A stretch of 38,778 nucleotides of DNA, taken from the IMG/VR virus record IMGVR_UViG_3300042521_001573, positions 1-38,778 of that record; one strand, 5' to 3'. The notes under the pieces were generated by a model, which saw only the letters and a list, made by a program, of their open reading frames with translations, was not told the DNA's origin and searched no databases. Source of the DNA: a virus. A program made the translations under genes and the position numbers. Every line of letters starts with the position of its first letter. Position 1 is the first letter of the stretch. Shown in pieces: positions 9,713-19,521 of the stretch.

Positions 9713-12700
9713 TTATGAATATTGTCTTATAAATGATCTTAATTGTTCACTAATAGTATCTTGAGCGATACGGCCAACCTGTTCTAAAAATCTATTATCA
9801 GAATTAGCGTCTCGTTCGATTGGTAAGCTATTATTAAAGTTTACATCAACTTGTCCCTTGGTTTCTTGAGAAATTTGAATCTTTCCGTCTTTAAATAGTG
9901 CTGATAATTGATTAACAGCATTCTTAAGATCATTAGTAGCTGGTGTTAAACTATTAACAGCAGTGGATAGTTGAGTAATGTTAGTATTATCTCCTGTAAG
10001 AGCAGATGCTAGTTGTGTGGCTGATGTGGAAAATCTTTCTGTAGCACGAGGATCTAGTGCTGCTGCTGGTATTGGTTGAGTGCGAGGATTAAATGCTGGA
10101 GCTGGTTGTGTTTGTTGAGCTTTATTAGATTCTTGAATAAGTCTTGAAATACGAGTAACAAGTTCAGTTAATTGTGGATTTAAAACTTGAAATTCTGGAG
10201 ATAATTGTTTTTGTACTAAAAATCTTTGAAGCTCAACACCAATACCGTCTTTTCCTCCAAAGCCTCTACCTTCATTTTGTAGTCTGGTAAGCCTTTCATT
10301 TAAATTATTTATTTCCGTAGTATCAAATAAATTTTCTCTAACTATATTAAAATCATCAGCAGCTTGCAAAACAGATAAGTTTGCAATATCATTTACTATA
10401 CTAGACATCGTCTTAATATCTTGAGCGCTAGTAACTTTAGGGGTGGGACGACCCTGTACTGTAGACTGTGTTAATTGTGTAAGCTCACCGACTAATTGTG
10501 CTGATGTTTTTAATGCTTTGATCCAATCATCTATAGTTTTAATACTTTCTTGTATTCTATTATCTCTGGCTTTTTCTAATTCATTAGTTTGTATATTAGT
10601 AGCAGCTCTTTGTTGAGATCTAGCCCCGAATAGTGATGCTAATAAGTCAGGAGACAATCCTTGAAGAGCAAATTGCGACAATACTCTATTAACAGATGTC
10701 TTTTCGTCAGGCGTAGCAAACTGCTTGGCCTGTATACCCAAACCACTTATGATTCTATCAACCATAGTATTTTGTTGTTCGGTTGAAAACATTCTCATTA
10801 AAGAACTATCTAATGCTCTAAAAGCTTGAGCCTCACTAAATCTTCCACCTCCAGCTACTGCCATAACAGCTTCAAATTCTGCTCTTAATTGCAATTGTTG
10901 TGCTGGATCTCGTGATTTTTTTAATATATCAATTAGTACTTCGCGTTGTGTTTTAAATTGATCTCTTTGTTTAGCAATAGCTTCAAATACCAGATTAACT
11001 TGTTCTCCGCCATCTGCTATTTTTTCTATTACATTAGTTAATGTTTGTAATTCACTAATATTTTTTCTAAGCTCTTCACTTTGTTTACCAGTTAATTTAT
11101 TGGTTTGATCTTGTTGTTGTAAATCTTGTATTCTGGCGCCTATTCTTTGTCTTTCGGCATTAATATCTAATAGATTAGTTGTTCCTCCGGCTGGCAACTG
11201 ACCAATACCGGCAGTCTGTTGTCTAATTCCAGCATTAAAAACATCAAGTCTATCAGCTAATGGGACCTCTATATCAAATATTTCTCTAAATTGTATACTA
11301 GCTTTTTTATCGCTTTCAATACGCTGTAATGTTTTTTGTCTAATTTGATTTTCTAGTTCAATAGTTTGTTTTTGTTGTTCAGATAAAGACTTAAGGCCTT
11401 TAGCATAAATATCTAAAGCATCAATCACAAATTTTATACTTCGTTGGCCACTTTGAAATGTAGCGTCTAATACTTTATTAGTACTTGCTAATTCTTTTAG
11501 TGTTTTTGGAGCATTTGATTGAGCTAATGAGTTATTTAGATTCGCCCCAACTTCTGTTAAGATAGTATCAATAGTTTTTCTAGCCTCCGGTCCTGTCCCA
11601 ATAGATGCTTCTAGTGCTTTGCCTAAAGTATCTTTTAATAGAACATCTAAATTACCAGCAACACCAGACTCTGCTAATTTATTTAGTACTATTCCCATCT
11701 GCTTTTCTAGTGTTTGAGCCGCCTCTACTTGTTTTGTTAATTGTCCACCAAGATCTCCTGGTAAATTAGCATTTTGAGTAAACTTACGCATCACATCAAC
11801 TACTTCTTGATTACTAGAACCCATTAAATTTTGTAGTGTTTGAATATCTCTGGATGGTCCTCTGCTCATATCTATATTCGGTTGTCCAAGTAACAAATTT
11901 GTTCTACTATCAAGATCTTCAAAACTATTGGTAAGAGTAGTTAATGATTTTTCATATAATGCTGATGTTCTTGTAAAAATATTATCTAAATTAACTAAAC
12001 TAACTTGAACTCTATTAGCTGCGTCGGCAACTAATCTGGACATTAAAATTTCTTTATTTTTACTAGCATTATATGTAGAAGCTAGTCTTCTTAATTCATT
12101 TTGATCATTTTTAACTAATTCATTTACCTTCTTTTCTGCTTGTTCTCTTTCCATCCCCCCTTTTTCAATTAAATATGATACGGCATCAGATTTGGTTGCT
12201 ACATCTTGAAGCTCTTTAACAATCTTCTGGAATGCAGTCTCTAATCCTGTACCCATTAATTTATTTTCTATATCAGCAACAGTTTCGTTTGGAGATATAC
12301 CGATACCAATTTCTTGTGCTCTTGGTATTAATCTTTGTCTAAATCTTAAGTCTAGTGCGCTAGTACTTGGTAATCTAGATAATTCATTTTGAATAGTCTC
12401 TTGTGGATTAGCGCTACTTCTGGCCCTATCCACAATACCTTGAAACTGTGGTAAAATATTTTCAACAAAATTTTTATTGCCAAGATTATAAGCATTACTA
12501 TTTTTTACAGTTTCATCTAGAGCTTTATTAAGACGTTCGAATTGTTCATTGCTGCTCTTAAGTTTAGTATTAAAAAATCCCCATAGTTCTATACCAGTAC
12601 TAATAATTCCTATAAGACCTCCGATAACTGGAATAGCTTTACCAAATGTTCCTAATAATTTAGTACCTACACTCAATGGGGCCATTACACCAACCGTTTT

Positions 12701-15700
12701 TTGACTTAATGAGACGGCTAAAGCAGCTTTGGAAGATGCGGCATTTAAAGCTGTCATTGCTGTAACAGTAGTTAGAGCTATCATATTGACACTTTGCATA
12801 GTGTCACCAAAATTTTTCAAATTTTCTAATTTATCAATATTATCTTTGCTATTTCTAACACTAATATCTAATTCAGTAAATGCCTTTTCTAGTCTTTTTG
12901 ATGCTTCTAGTCTTAATTCTTCAGTTGGAGCATTAGCAATATCTTGTAAATTAGTTTCAAATTTATTAATCGCTGATGTATTTGCTAATAATGCTTTTTC
13001 TAGTGCTTTAGCTGATGAATCTGTTATACCTCCAGCTATAGCTGATGTTAAACCTCCTCCTATTTGAGCAGCTCGCACTGTGCCTTGTGATGCACCAACG
13101 GCTTGTAGAGCAATTGTAGAACTTAAAATTGTGCTACTGGCTTCTCTAATAGCTCCACCTAATGCTGTACCAAATTGGCCAGCTGTTCCTTCTAATTTAC
13201 TAAAAGTATCTGCTAGTCTTTGTACTTGTGGTAATAATACACTAGCGAGCGCCGCTCCTATAACAGCAGGATCTGTAGCTACGGCACCGCCAGCAGCATA
13301 TCCAACAATGCCACCTTTATTAAAACCTTGAACTTTATCGGCTTTATTTAGTCTATTAAGATTTCCATATCCTATTCTTTGTGCTGATTTTTTATTAAAT
13401 ACGAATTCACCAGGAGTTAATAATGCTGGGATCGTATCTTCAACAGATCCTCCTTTCGCAAACCCCTCACGTTCTAATACTGATATGGCAGATGGTGCCT
13501 TTTTTAAGTTTTCTGTTAATTTATCAGCTTTTGTTCTTTTATTAATATTAAATCCAAAAGGAACTAAAATATCATTAATTGTACTTTGATCACCAATATT
13601 ATTTTTAATTCTTTTTATTAATCTCTGAGCAAGAGAGGATGCACTCATAGCTTGTGGTGTTGGTAGAGGTTCTAATGCTTCTGTAAATTTATTACCAGCA
13701 ATTGCTTGTACAAATCTATTAATTTGTCCAACAAAGTCTGAAATACCCTTACCGCTACCAGCAATAGTACGAGTAGCATCTGTTGGTATATTATCTGGAA
13801 ATGATCCAAATAATTTAGAAGCACTTCCGAGACCAAAAGGAAAATCCATAGATTTAATAGATTCTATCTTATCAATATATGGAGCACCAACCATTTGTAA
13901 TGCGGATTCGAACACGCTACCAACAGCACTACTTAGTACGGCCCCTCCTAATATTTGTTGCTGTAATGTCTTATTGGTTGTGCTACCGCCAATTTGTGAT
14001 GAAAACGCACCAGCTGTTTTTACAATGGTTTTTTTAAGATTATTTTCTATATCAGATCCTATCTGTTGTTCAAAACCTGCTTTTCCTTGTAAGAACCCGA
14101 CATGAATCCTAGCTGTTGATCCATTACTAAGTTTACGCAATTCTGTTCTATTAGCAGAAGATTTTGTACCAGACCTCAGACCAACCATACCAAAATTATA
14201 AATTTTACTCTTTGGATTCATACCAAAAGGATCTAACATATTTTGTGTCAAAAAGTTTTCATAACTATTAGAATCTATAATTTTTTTCTGTAATTTTTTG
14301 CTTATTCCTCCCTGGGCAAATCTTTGAACGGCTCCACCGCGATTCATTTGAGCAAGATTTTCTGCACCAATAGATTCTACAGCTTTTTTACGAATCACAA
14401 ATTCGCCAGGAGTAAGATTGGCTCTGAAAGTATCACTATTACCACGACCAGGAACAAGACCACCACTAGCAAATCCACGAGCTGGTCTATTTAATAGTAA
14501 ACTATTAGTATTTACAATATTTTGATTTAAAGATAGAACGCTAGTATTAAGAGTTGCTAATGTCTGATTTATAGCATTAGTTGCTGCTGTATTTAATGAT
14601 AGCGCTGATGTTAGTGGTTGATTGCCTCCGGGGCCACCTCCTGAACCGCCACCTCCGCCTCCGATTGGTCCACCACCAGCACCTCCGCCACCTCTATTAA
14701 ACGCAAGACCAAAACCTCCTAGAAATTGATTTATACCACCTCCAACTTTAATGGCACCAAATGTTAATAGAAGTGGTAATAATGGTTTGAGCGCTCTTCC
14801 AAGATCAATTAATGCGTTAGTTAAAAATAGCGTAGAGTTTACAATTGCTTTAAATGACTGACTATCGCCTATTTCTCTAACTAAGGCTAGAAAATTTTCT
14901 CTAGTTTTTGCAAACTGTACAGCCAAACTTTGTTGAGCGGTTTGTACGTCTCTACTTAGTGATCCTGAACCTTTTTGTGCGACATTGAGTGCATCTTGTG
15001 CAACGGCGAATTGTTGAATAAGTGGAATTACTTTACCAATTTGTCTAAAACCACCCAACTCTTCTGAGATTCTGGCAAAGTCGGCACTTCGTGGATCAAT
15101 TCTGCTTAGTCCATCGCTAAGTCTTCTTACAGCTTCATAAGGACCAACGAACTTGCCCTCAAGATCTCTAAGTTCCACACCATACTGTTTTAATAGCTCT
15201 ATTGTTGAGCTTCTTTGAATTCTAGTAAAAATAGTTCTTAAACCAGTAGCAATAGTTTCTGCACTTTCACGAGTTGTTTGACGAATACTAGTAAAAATAG
15301 CAACGAACTCATTAAGGGCGTCGGTGCCTTCGCTAACTCCTCTACTAGCACTTGCAAACACGCCACCAGTACGCTGAATAGCAGAAATAATATCTCCAGC
15401 TTCTACGGCGAATGATGCTGCCACAGCATTAATACTACCTAGAGCAGACTCTAATTCAGAAGCTTGCAATCCAAACTGTCGAATAGCAGCAATGGCCCCT
15501 TCTGTAGTATCAGAGATATTTTCAAAAGATGGGGCTAATGATGATTTGGCTAGGGCTTCAAGAGCAACTCTAGTATCTTCAGCACTCAAACCAGCCTGAG
15601 CTAAAGTTGATGCAACAGTGATCAAATCGCTAGATGCCACACCTATTGTTGTAGACAGTCTAGTTATTTCGTTGCTAATGCCTTTTAAATCAGACACTGA

Positions 15701-16219
15701 CTTATCAGTAACTTGTGATAATCTAACAATTTCTTTATTGAAAACCAAAAATTCTTTATACGCATTAGTAATAGCATTAGTAATGCCGAAAATAACACCA
15801 GTAACACTACTAAAAGCAGCAAATCTTTTTATAGCTAATCCTGACTGCTTACCAAATTCTTCAATAGCAGTTCGGGCTTGATTGGCAGACTTTGCCGCAT
15901 TTGATGTTGCTTTGCTTACATTAGCAGCGGCGTTAGAAGCATTTTTACTGGCGGTAGCAGCATTATTAAAAGATGATGCTAAACTTAATAATTGAGTATT
16001 TAAACTACCAACACTTTTTTGAGCGCTTTTAGTAGCAGAATCTAATTTTTTGATTTCTGCTGTAATTTTTTTAACGTTACTGGCTGCTGCTGGATCCAAC
16101 TTGAATTTAAGTTCTGGCTTAATAGCTCCAATATCTTTTTTAATTTTAGATACAATGGGTCTTAAGTTATAAGGCCCCTGCATATTAATTCTTGCTGTTA
16201 GATTAAAAGCTTGAGCCAT
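9713..16219 (-). CDS. Tape measure protein
   Basis: At 2168 residues this is the longest gene in the window. The first 500 residues match the TP901-type tape-measure core: long helices, SGLAIKRFAAFSSVTGVIFG, TLAQAGLSAEDTRVALEALA, and ISEELGGFRQIGKVIPLIQQ. A Gly-rich linker follows near residues 505-535. Two copies of the tape-measure motif GG ... L-TPGEFV-x-x-K-x-A occur near residues 575-640 and 910-960. The rest is mostly predicted coiled coil with a hydrophobic stretch near residue 1190. I found no cysteine at all and no peptidase or transglycosylase motif. Tape length sets tail length at roughly 0.15 nm per residue, so a tail of up to about 325 nm is expected (inference). The start has GGAG upstream, and a terminator hairpin lies just before it. 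Confidence 0.95.
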   Translation of the reverse strand: MAQAFNLTARINMQGPYNLRPIVSKIKKDIGAIKPELKFKLDPAAASNVKKITAEIKKLDSATKSAQKSVGSLNTQLLSLASSFNNAATASKNASNAAANVSKATSNAAKSANQARTAIEEFGKQSGLAIKRFAAFSSVTGVIFGITNAITNAYKEFLVFNKEIVRLSQVTDKSVSDLKGISNEITRLSTTIGVASSDLITVASTLAQAGLSAEDTRVALEALAKSSLAPSFENISDTTEGAIAAIRQFGLQASELESALGSINAVAASFAVEAGDIISAIQRTGGVFASASRGVSEGTDALNEFVAIFTSIRQTTRESAETIATGLRTIFTRIQRSSTIELLKQYGVELRDLEGKFVGPYEAVRRLSDGLSRIDPRSADFARISEELGGFRQIGKVIPLIQQFAVAQDALNVAQKGSGSLSRDVQTAQQSLAVQFAKTRENFLALVREIGDSQSFKAIVNSTLFLTNALIDLGRALKPLLPLLLTFGAIKVGGGINQFLGGFGLAFNRGGGGAGGGPIGGGGGGSGGGPGGNQPLTSALSLNTAATNAINQTLATLNTSVLSLNQNIVNTNSLLLNRPARGFASGGLVPGRGNSDTFRANLTPGEFVIRKKAVESIGAENLAQMNRGGAVQRFAQGGISKKLQKKIIDSNSYENFLTQNMLDPFGMNPKSKIYNFGMVGLRSGTKSSANRTELRKLSNGSTARIHVGFLQGKAGFEQQIGSDIENNLKKTIVKTAGAFSSQIGGSTTNKTLQQQILGGAVLSSAVGSVFESALQMVGAPYIDKIESIKSMDFPFGLGSASKLFGSFPDNIPTDATRTIAGSGKGISDFVGQINRFVQAIAGNKFTEALEPLPTPQAMSASSLAQRLIKRIKNNIGDQSTINDILVPFGFNINKRTKADKLTENLKKAPSAISVLEREGFAKGGSVEDTIPALLTPGEFVFNKKSAQRIGYGNLNRLNKADKVQGFNKGGIVGYAAGGAVATDPAVIGAALASVLLPQVQRLADTFSKLEGTAGQFGTALGGAIREASSTILSSTIALQAVGASQGTVRAAQIGGGLTSAIAGGITDSSAKALEKALLANTSAINKFETNLQDIANAPTEELRLEASKRLEKAFTELDISVRNSKDNIDKLENLKNFGDTMQSVNMIALTTVTAMTALNAASSKAALAVSLSQKTVGVMAPLSVGTKLLGTFGKAIPVIGGLIGIISTGIELWGFFNTKLKSSNEQFERLNKALDETVKNSNAYNLGNKNFVENILPQFQGIVDRARSSANPQETIQNELSRLPSTSALDLRFRQRLIPRAQEIGIGISPNETVADIENKLMGTGLETAFQKIVKELQDVATKSDAVSYLIEKGGMEREQAEKKVNELVKNDQNELRRLASTYNASKNKEILMSRLVADAANRVQVSLVNLDNIFTRTSALYEKSLTTLTNSFEDLDSRTNLLLGQPNIDMSRGPSRDIQTLQNLMGSSNQEVVDVMRKFTQNANLPGDLGGQLTKQVEAAQTLEKQMGIVLNKLAESGVAGNLDVLLKDTLGKALEASIGTGPEARKTIDTILTEVGANLNNSLAQSNAPKTLKELASTNKVLDATFQSGQRSIKFVIDALDIYAKGLKSLSEQQKQTIELENQIRQKTLQRIESDKKASIQFREIFDIEVPLADRLDVFNAGIRQQTAGIGQLPAGGTTNLLDINAERQRIGARIQDLQQQDQTNKLTGKQSEELRKNISELQTLTNVIEKIADGGEQVNLVFEAIAKQRDQFKTQREVLIDILKKSRDPAQQLQLRAEFEAVMAVAGGGRFSEAQAFRALDSSLMRMFSTEQQNTMVDRIISGLGIQAKQFATPDEKTSVNRVLSQFALQGLSPDLLASLFGARSQQRAATNIQTNELEKARDNRIQESIKTIDDWIKALKTSAQLVGELTQLTQSTVQGRPTPKVTSAQDIKTMSSIVNDIANLSVLQAADDFNIVRENLFDTTEINNLNERLTRLQNEGRGFGGKDGIGVELQRFLVQKQLSPEFQVLNPQLTELVTRISRLIQESNKAQQTQPAPAFNPRTQPIPAAALDPRATERFSTSATQLASALTGDNTNITQLSTAVNSLTPATNDLKNAVNQLSALFKDGKIQISQETKGQVDVNFNNSLPIERDANSDNRFLEQVGRIAQDTISEQLRSFIRQYS

Positions 16220-16243
16220 TATTTAGTCTCCATATACACAAAA

Positions 16244-16270
16244 ATCCCCAATGAGTTTATCATAGGGGAT
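16244..16270 (-). terminator. Terminator between the chaperone-position gene and the tape measure
   Basis: An outer stem ATCCCC/GGGGAT (16244-16249 with 16265-16270), one A-A mismatch, and an inner stem ATGA/TCAT around a five-base loop form a hairpin. On the minus strand it is followed by five T. It lies in the longest gap of the tail region, just before the tape measure, so it probably tunes tape-measure expression. Confidence 0.6.
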
Positions 16271-16297
16271 AATTGTATATTATTATTAAGCAAGAAA

Positions 16298-17113
16298 TTA
16301 TGCGGGTTTGTCTTCGGTAGAGTTATCATTAATTGGATTTCCATTGTCATCTAAAAATGGTTGAAATTCTACTAGAAAATCTCCACTTTCGTCTACTAAA
16401 TTACCATCTTTGTCAATAAACTTTCCTTCTTCATTAATAAATCTACCATTTTGATCAATAAGTCTTCCGCTTGCATCTATTAATCTACCCTTATTATCTA
16501 CTAATTCTAAATTATCATTAACAAATTTATATTTGAGCAAAAATTTATTTTCTGGTAATTTCTTTTCAAAATCACTATCCAATCCATACATTATAGATGC
16601 TAGTTTTTGTGCAGCTATAAATGATACCGGATCAGAAGCCCTATTTAAATAGTCTTCATAATTTTTAAAATACTTATTACCATTATTTTTATACACCACA
16701 CAAGCTGATACTAGATAATTAAAGCGAGCATTATCAGCCTGTCCTTCTGCCGTATGAGAATCCAAATTAGTTTTGACCGCAATTAAATCTCTCAATTCAT
16801 TTCTAAGCTGTTGAATAGAGATGGCCAAATTTTTTGCATCCTTTAATGAAATACCACCCTTGGCTAGCTTTTTCTCATTGTCAAAGATTTCTTTTTGCAA
16901 GGTCTTGAATTGGTTTTCTTTCTTGTCATCCCACAACCCTTGATCTTTTAATAAATCATCTAATTTAGCTCTAACTATCGAACCAGATTTTACAGCATCT
17001 GAGAATGATTGGTTATAGATTTTTTGTGATTCTCTTTGATCTGCTAAAGTAGCGGCCTTGATATCTAATTCAACTTCCTTATTGTCAACTGTAATTTTGA
17101 ATGATGTTTCCAT
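16298..17113 (-). CDS. Tail-chaperone-position protein with a C-terminal seven-residue repeat
   Basis: This 271-residue protein lies directly upstream of the tape measure, where tail assembly chaperones sit. The N-terminal 190 residues are helical and include TAEGQADNARFNYLVSACVV and LPENKFLLKYKFV, phrases I associate with a family conserved in marine and freshwater tailed phages. Residues 203-244 are six consecutive seven-residue units of the form [RKN]-[LF]-[IV]-[DN]-x-x-G, followed by an acidic tail. AGGAG precedes the ATG with good spacing. No slippery heptamer linking it to a neighbouring frame was seen. The chaperone role is inferred from position only. Confidence 0.75.
   Translation of the reverse strand: METSFKITVDNKEVELDIKAATLADQRESQKIYNQSFSDAVKSGSIVRAKLDDLLKDQGLWDDKKENQFKTLQKEIFDNEKKLAKGGISLKDAKNLAISIQQLRNELRDLIAVKTNLDSHTAEGQADNARFNYLVSACVVYKNNGNKYFKNYEDYLNRASDPVSFIAAQKLASIMYGLDSDFEKKLPENKFLLKYKFVNDNLELVDNKGRLIDASGRLIDQNGRFINEEGKFIDKDGNLVDESGDFLVEFQPFLDDNGNPINDNSTEDKPA
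16382..16507 (-). repeat. Six degenerate 21-bp units encoding a seven-residue repeat
   Basis: Codons 203-244 of the chaperone-position gene form six in-frame 21-base units encoding [RKN][LF][IV][DN]xxG. The DNA copies have diverged, so the protein repeat is being kept by selection or is old. Confidence 0.8.
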
Positions 17114-17115
17114 TA

Positions 17116-17415
17116 TTAGCTCCTGTCTTTATTTTTAATAGTAAAATGATAGTTATATGTATATTTATCTTGTTGATGAAAAAAATATCTTAAATCGTCC
17201 GCAGCTAATCTAATTTGATTATTTCCATGATTTAATAATTCTAATCGTAAATTTTCCCATTTGTCTGCAAATAATTTTTGTGTTTCATTATCTGGATCGT
17301 CTCCATGATTCCATAGATAGCCTAACGAATCTTCGATACGAGATAATGCGCCTATCATTATAGTACGCATTCTGGTCTCAATATCCTTAATAGCTTTGTC
17401 TTGATATTTATTCAT
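17116..17415 (-). CDS. Small conserved phage protein upstream of the tape measure
   Basis: This 99-residue, mostly helical protein contains MIGALSRIEDSLGYLWNHG, followed by KWENLRLELLNHGNNQIR. This pattern (ALxxxExxxGxLWxHG, then a helix ending NxGNxQ) is familiar from small conserved proteins between the tail tube and tape measure of many phages, but I know of no assigned function. It is packed between its neighbours with gaps of two to three bases. A structural or tail-assembly role is inferred from context. Confidence 0.7.
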   Translation of the reverse strand: MNKYQDKAIKDIETRMRTIMIGALSRIEDSLGYLWNHGDDPDNETQKLFADKWENLRLELLNHGNNQIRLAADDLRYFFHQQDKYTYNYHFTIKNKDRS

Positions 17416-17418
17416 AAT

Positions 17419-18456
17419 TTATTTTGTCCTTGCGGCCATTAGTTGTTGTTTAATTTCTCTTTTAACATGTGGCAAATCTGTCCAATTAACTTTTCCTTCT
17501 TTTTGAGTAATTTCTATCATTTCTTTAATATCTTTATTTGTTTGGGTATCATTTAATCCATAAATTTCTTGTCGCTCATCAGAATTATTAGTTAATAAGA
17601 ATACTTCTCCTGCTCTTTTTTTATCTAAACTGAACTTATCACTGATTTGTTGTTTCTTTTTTTCTGTTTCATTTTTATGATTTTGATATAAGATCCAGCC
17701 ATCTAAAGCATCATCATCCATCATAATCTCATCCGATGGAGCTTCCATATGTTCTCTTATAGAATCCAATACTTTACTAAAATTTACTAATGATCGTTGC
17801 TCGTCTGTCCAATCTTTAACAGTTCCTGGAAAAATACTTTCTTTGCTAACATTCCAATAAGATTTCCATAATTCGCTTCTAACTATTTGTTTAATAGTTG
17901 ATGTATCCAAGACATGTTTATGAATTTCATATAGTATTTTTTCTAAAAATATATAATTAATATTTTCAAAACTATCGTCTTTAAATACTCTATGACCATC
18001 AATATCATATACCATATTAGTAATTAGATATTGATTCTTTATATTCTGAGCATAATACTCTAATGTCAAGTAATCAAAATAATATTTTTTATTATGTAAG
18101 TCGCTGATATGATTATTAATATTAGAAATTAATTGTTTAATAGATGCTCTAACTTCGCTATTATAAAAATTTTTATATAACTCTATCTTAGTTTTTTCTA
18201 AATCTTTAACTATACTATTTAACTTATTCTCTAGATCCTTATTCCAAATACCATATATGTGTAATAGGTGCTGTATTTGGTTATCAGATATCCATGAATT
18301 AATATCGTACTTATGCTCATCAATAGTATTCAAATACATATTGTGAGCTTGCTGTTTAATATTAATATCTGGAGATATAATTTTATATTTAATATTATCA
18401 ATAGATATATAATAATATCCATTAATAATTCTATATAATAAATTTTCTAAATCCAC
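17419..18456 (-). CDS. Conserved phage protein between tail tube and tape measure
   Basis: This 345-residue helical protein is very rich in Ile, Asn, Lys and Tyr. Its middle carries SELWKSYWNVSKESIF, then WTDEQRSLVNFSKVLDSI and DEIMMDDDALDGWILYQ. The DDDxLDGW motif is familiar from a phage family located next to the tail genes and may mark an assembly factor. The start is a GTG at 18456: AGGA lies nine bases before it, an earlier ATG is out of frame, and a stop closes the frame shortly upstream. Function not known; a tail-assembly role is inference. Confidence 0.7.
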   Translation of the reverse strand: MDLENLLYRIINGYYYISIDNIKYKIISPDINIKQQAHNMYLNTIDEHKYDINSWISDNQIQHLLHIYGIWNKDLENKLNSIVKDLEKTKIELYKNFYNSEVRASIKQLISNINNHISDLHNKKYYFDYLTLEYYAQNIKNQYLITNMVYDIDGHRVFKDDSFENINYIFLEKILYEIHKHVLDTSTIKQIVRSELWKSYWNVSKESIFPGTVKDWTDEQRSLVNFSKVLDSIREHMEAPSDEIMMDDDALDGWILYQNHKNETEKKKQQISDKFSLDKKRAGEVFLLTNNSDERQEIYGLNDTQTNKDIKEMIEITQKEGKVNWTDLPHVKREIKQQLMAARTK

Positions 18457-18482
18457 TATCCATTGTCCTAATAATTATTTAC

Positions 18483-19475
18483 TTACGGAATATAAGTAAT
18501 ACCGAATGTATTGAATGCCAGATATGTATAAGTTTCTGTTACAAGGCCACCACCGGTGTCACCACCGCCGTAACTAACGCTCTGTAAACTGCAACCGCTC
18601 CCAAGATCAAATTGATAAACTTCTTCACTACTCTCTTGATCATCAGGATCATTTAGTCTGCAAATTTGTAAGAAAATTGGTTCTTTATCAATAACAGGAT
18701 GTCCACATTCTGGAACAATTGACTCATTGAAATCTGGACCAACTAATGAATCTGCGGCATCTCCGTCTGGAGTGGTATCAAATGCCACAGTAATTTCTAA
18801 TGGGAAATTAACATAGCGATGATATGGCTGATATTGTCCAAGACAAAACATTTTTTCTCTACCAAGATCAGCACTGATAGTAATATTAGTAATGCATTTA
18901 CCTTGTACTCCACTAGGAATTGTTGATCCAGCAATATTGAAATTTTGACGGCGTAATATTTTAGTGTCAGGGTCTGCATTTGGAGGAGCGTCTAGACCAT
19001 CAGCATCTGTAGTTTTATTACTTGATAAAAATGTTAGTTCTTCGGTAAAATTACCATCTACTGGAAAAGTATAATTTAGCGAACTTAAATAACAGCCAGT
19101 CATTTTAATTGCTGCTGTTGGAACAGCATCAATAGCAGCCTGTGTTTCCTCATCAACATGAAGAACAATGTCTGGTCTATGGTTGGCTTTTTCTACTAAT
19201 GTACCAGCATTGGCACCTATTGTTCTATTCCAAATTAATGGGCGACCATCAAGAGCTTTATTGATTGTAATTTCTACTTCGGGATCTGTTGAATAGTTAT
19301 CATAAATGTCCAAGCGGCCTAACTGGAAAATCTGTTCTAGATTATAATTAGTATTAAGAGATACGCTTTGAGCGCCATCAATAGTATAAGTATTGGCATC
19401 TACAACAGCATTATCGCCATCTACAACGTTAGTTACGCCCACAGCTTGACTAGCATAAAAAATTCTCTTGGACAT
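18483..19475 (-). CDS. Probable major tail tube protein
   Basis: This 330-residue beta-rich protein follows the neck genes. The N-terminal part (GAQSVSLNTNYNLEQIFQLG, then RLDIYDNYSTDPEVEITINK) has the look of phage tail-tube subunits, in which a sequence of this kind forms the inner ring. Later strands are separated by acidic loops, and the final 40 residues contain a Gly-rich turn. It has its own GGAG ribosome site and a GGTGTA element 38 nt upstream of the start, which would fit high expression. There is only one tube-like gene and no sheath nearby, which argues for a siphovirus. The assignment rests on position and general pattern. Confidence 0.65.
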   Translation of the reverse strand: MSKRIFYASQAVGVTNVVDGDNAVVDANTYTIDGAQSVSLNTNYNLEQIFQLGRLDIYDNYSTDPEVEITINKALDGRPLIWNRTIGANAGTLVEKANHRPDIVLHVDEETQAAIDAVPTAAIKMTGCYLSSLNYTFPVDGNFTEELTFLSSNKTTDADGLDAPPNADPDTKILRRQNFNIAGSTIPSGVQGKCITNITISADLGREKMFCLGQYQPYHRYVNFPLEITVAFDTTPDGDAADSLVGPDFNESIVPECGHPVIDKEPIFLQICRLNDPDDQESSEEVYQFDLGSGCSLQSVSYGGGDTGGGLVTETYTYLAFNTFGITYIP

Positions 19476-19513
19476 ATTAATTCTCCAGTAAAATATGGTT
19501 GGTTATAAACTAA

Positions 19514-19519
19514 TACACC
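19514..19519 (-). promoter_or_regulatory. GGTGTA late-promoter candidate (tail tube)
   Basis: GGTGTATTAGTTTATAAC follows the upstream stop and lies 38 bases ahead of the tail-tube start. Confidence 0.55.
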
Positions 19520-19521
19520 AT

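Noticed and set aside
12729-13331. Long plus-strand frames inside the tape measure gene
   Set aside because: They mirror the Ala/Leu-rich codons of the real gene, have no ribosome sites and show no protein-like motifs.
16220-16297. Programmed frameshift between the chaperone-position gene and its neighbour, as in lambda G/GT
   Set aside because: I found no slippery heptamer, and a terminator separates it from the tape measure; a full search with relatives would be needed to reopen this.
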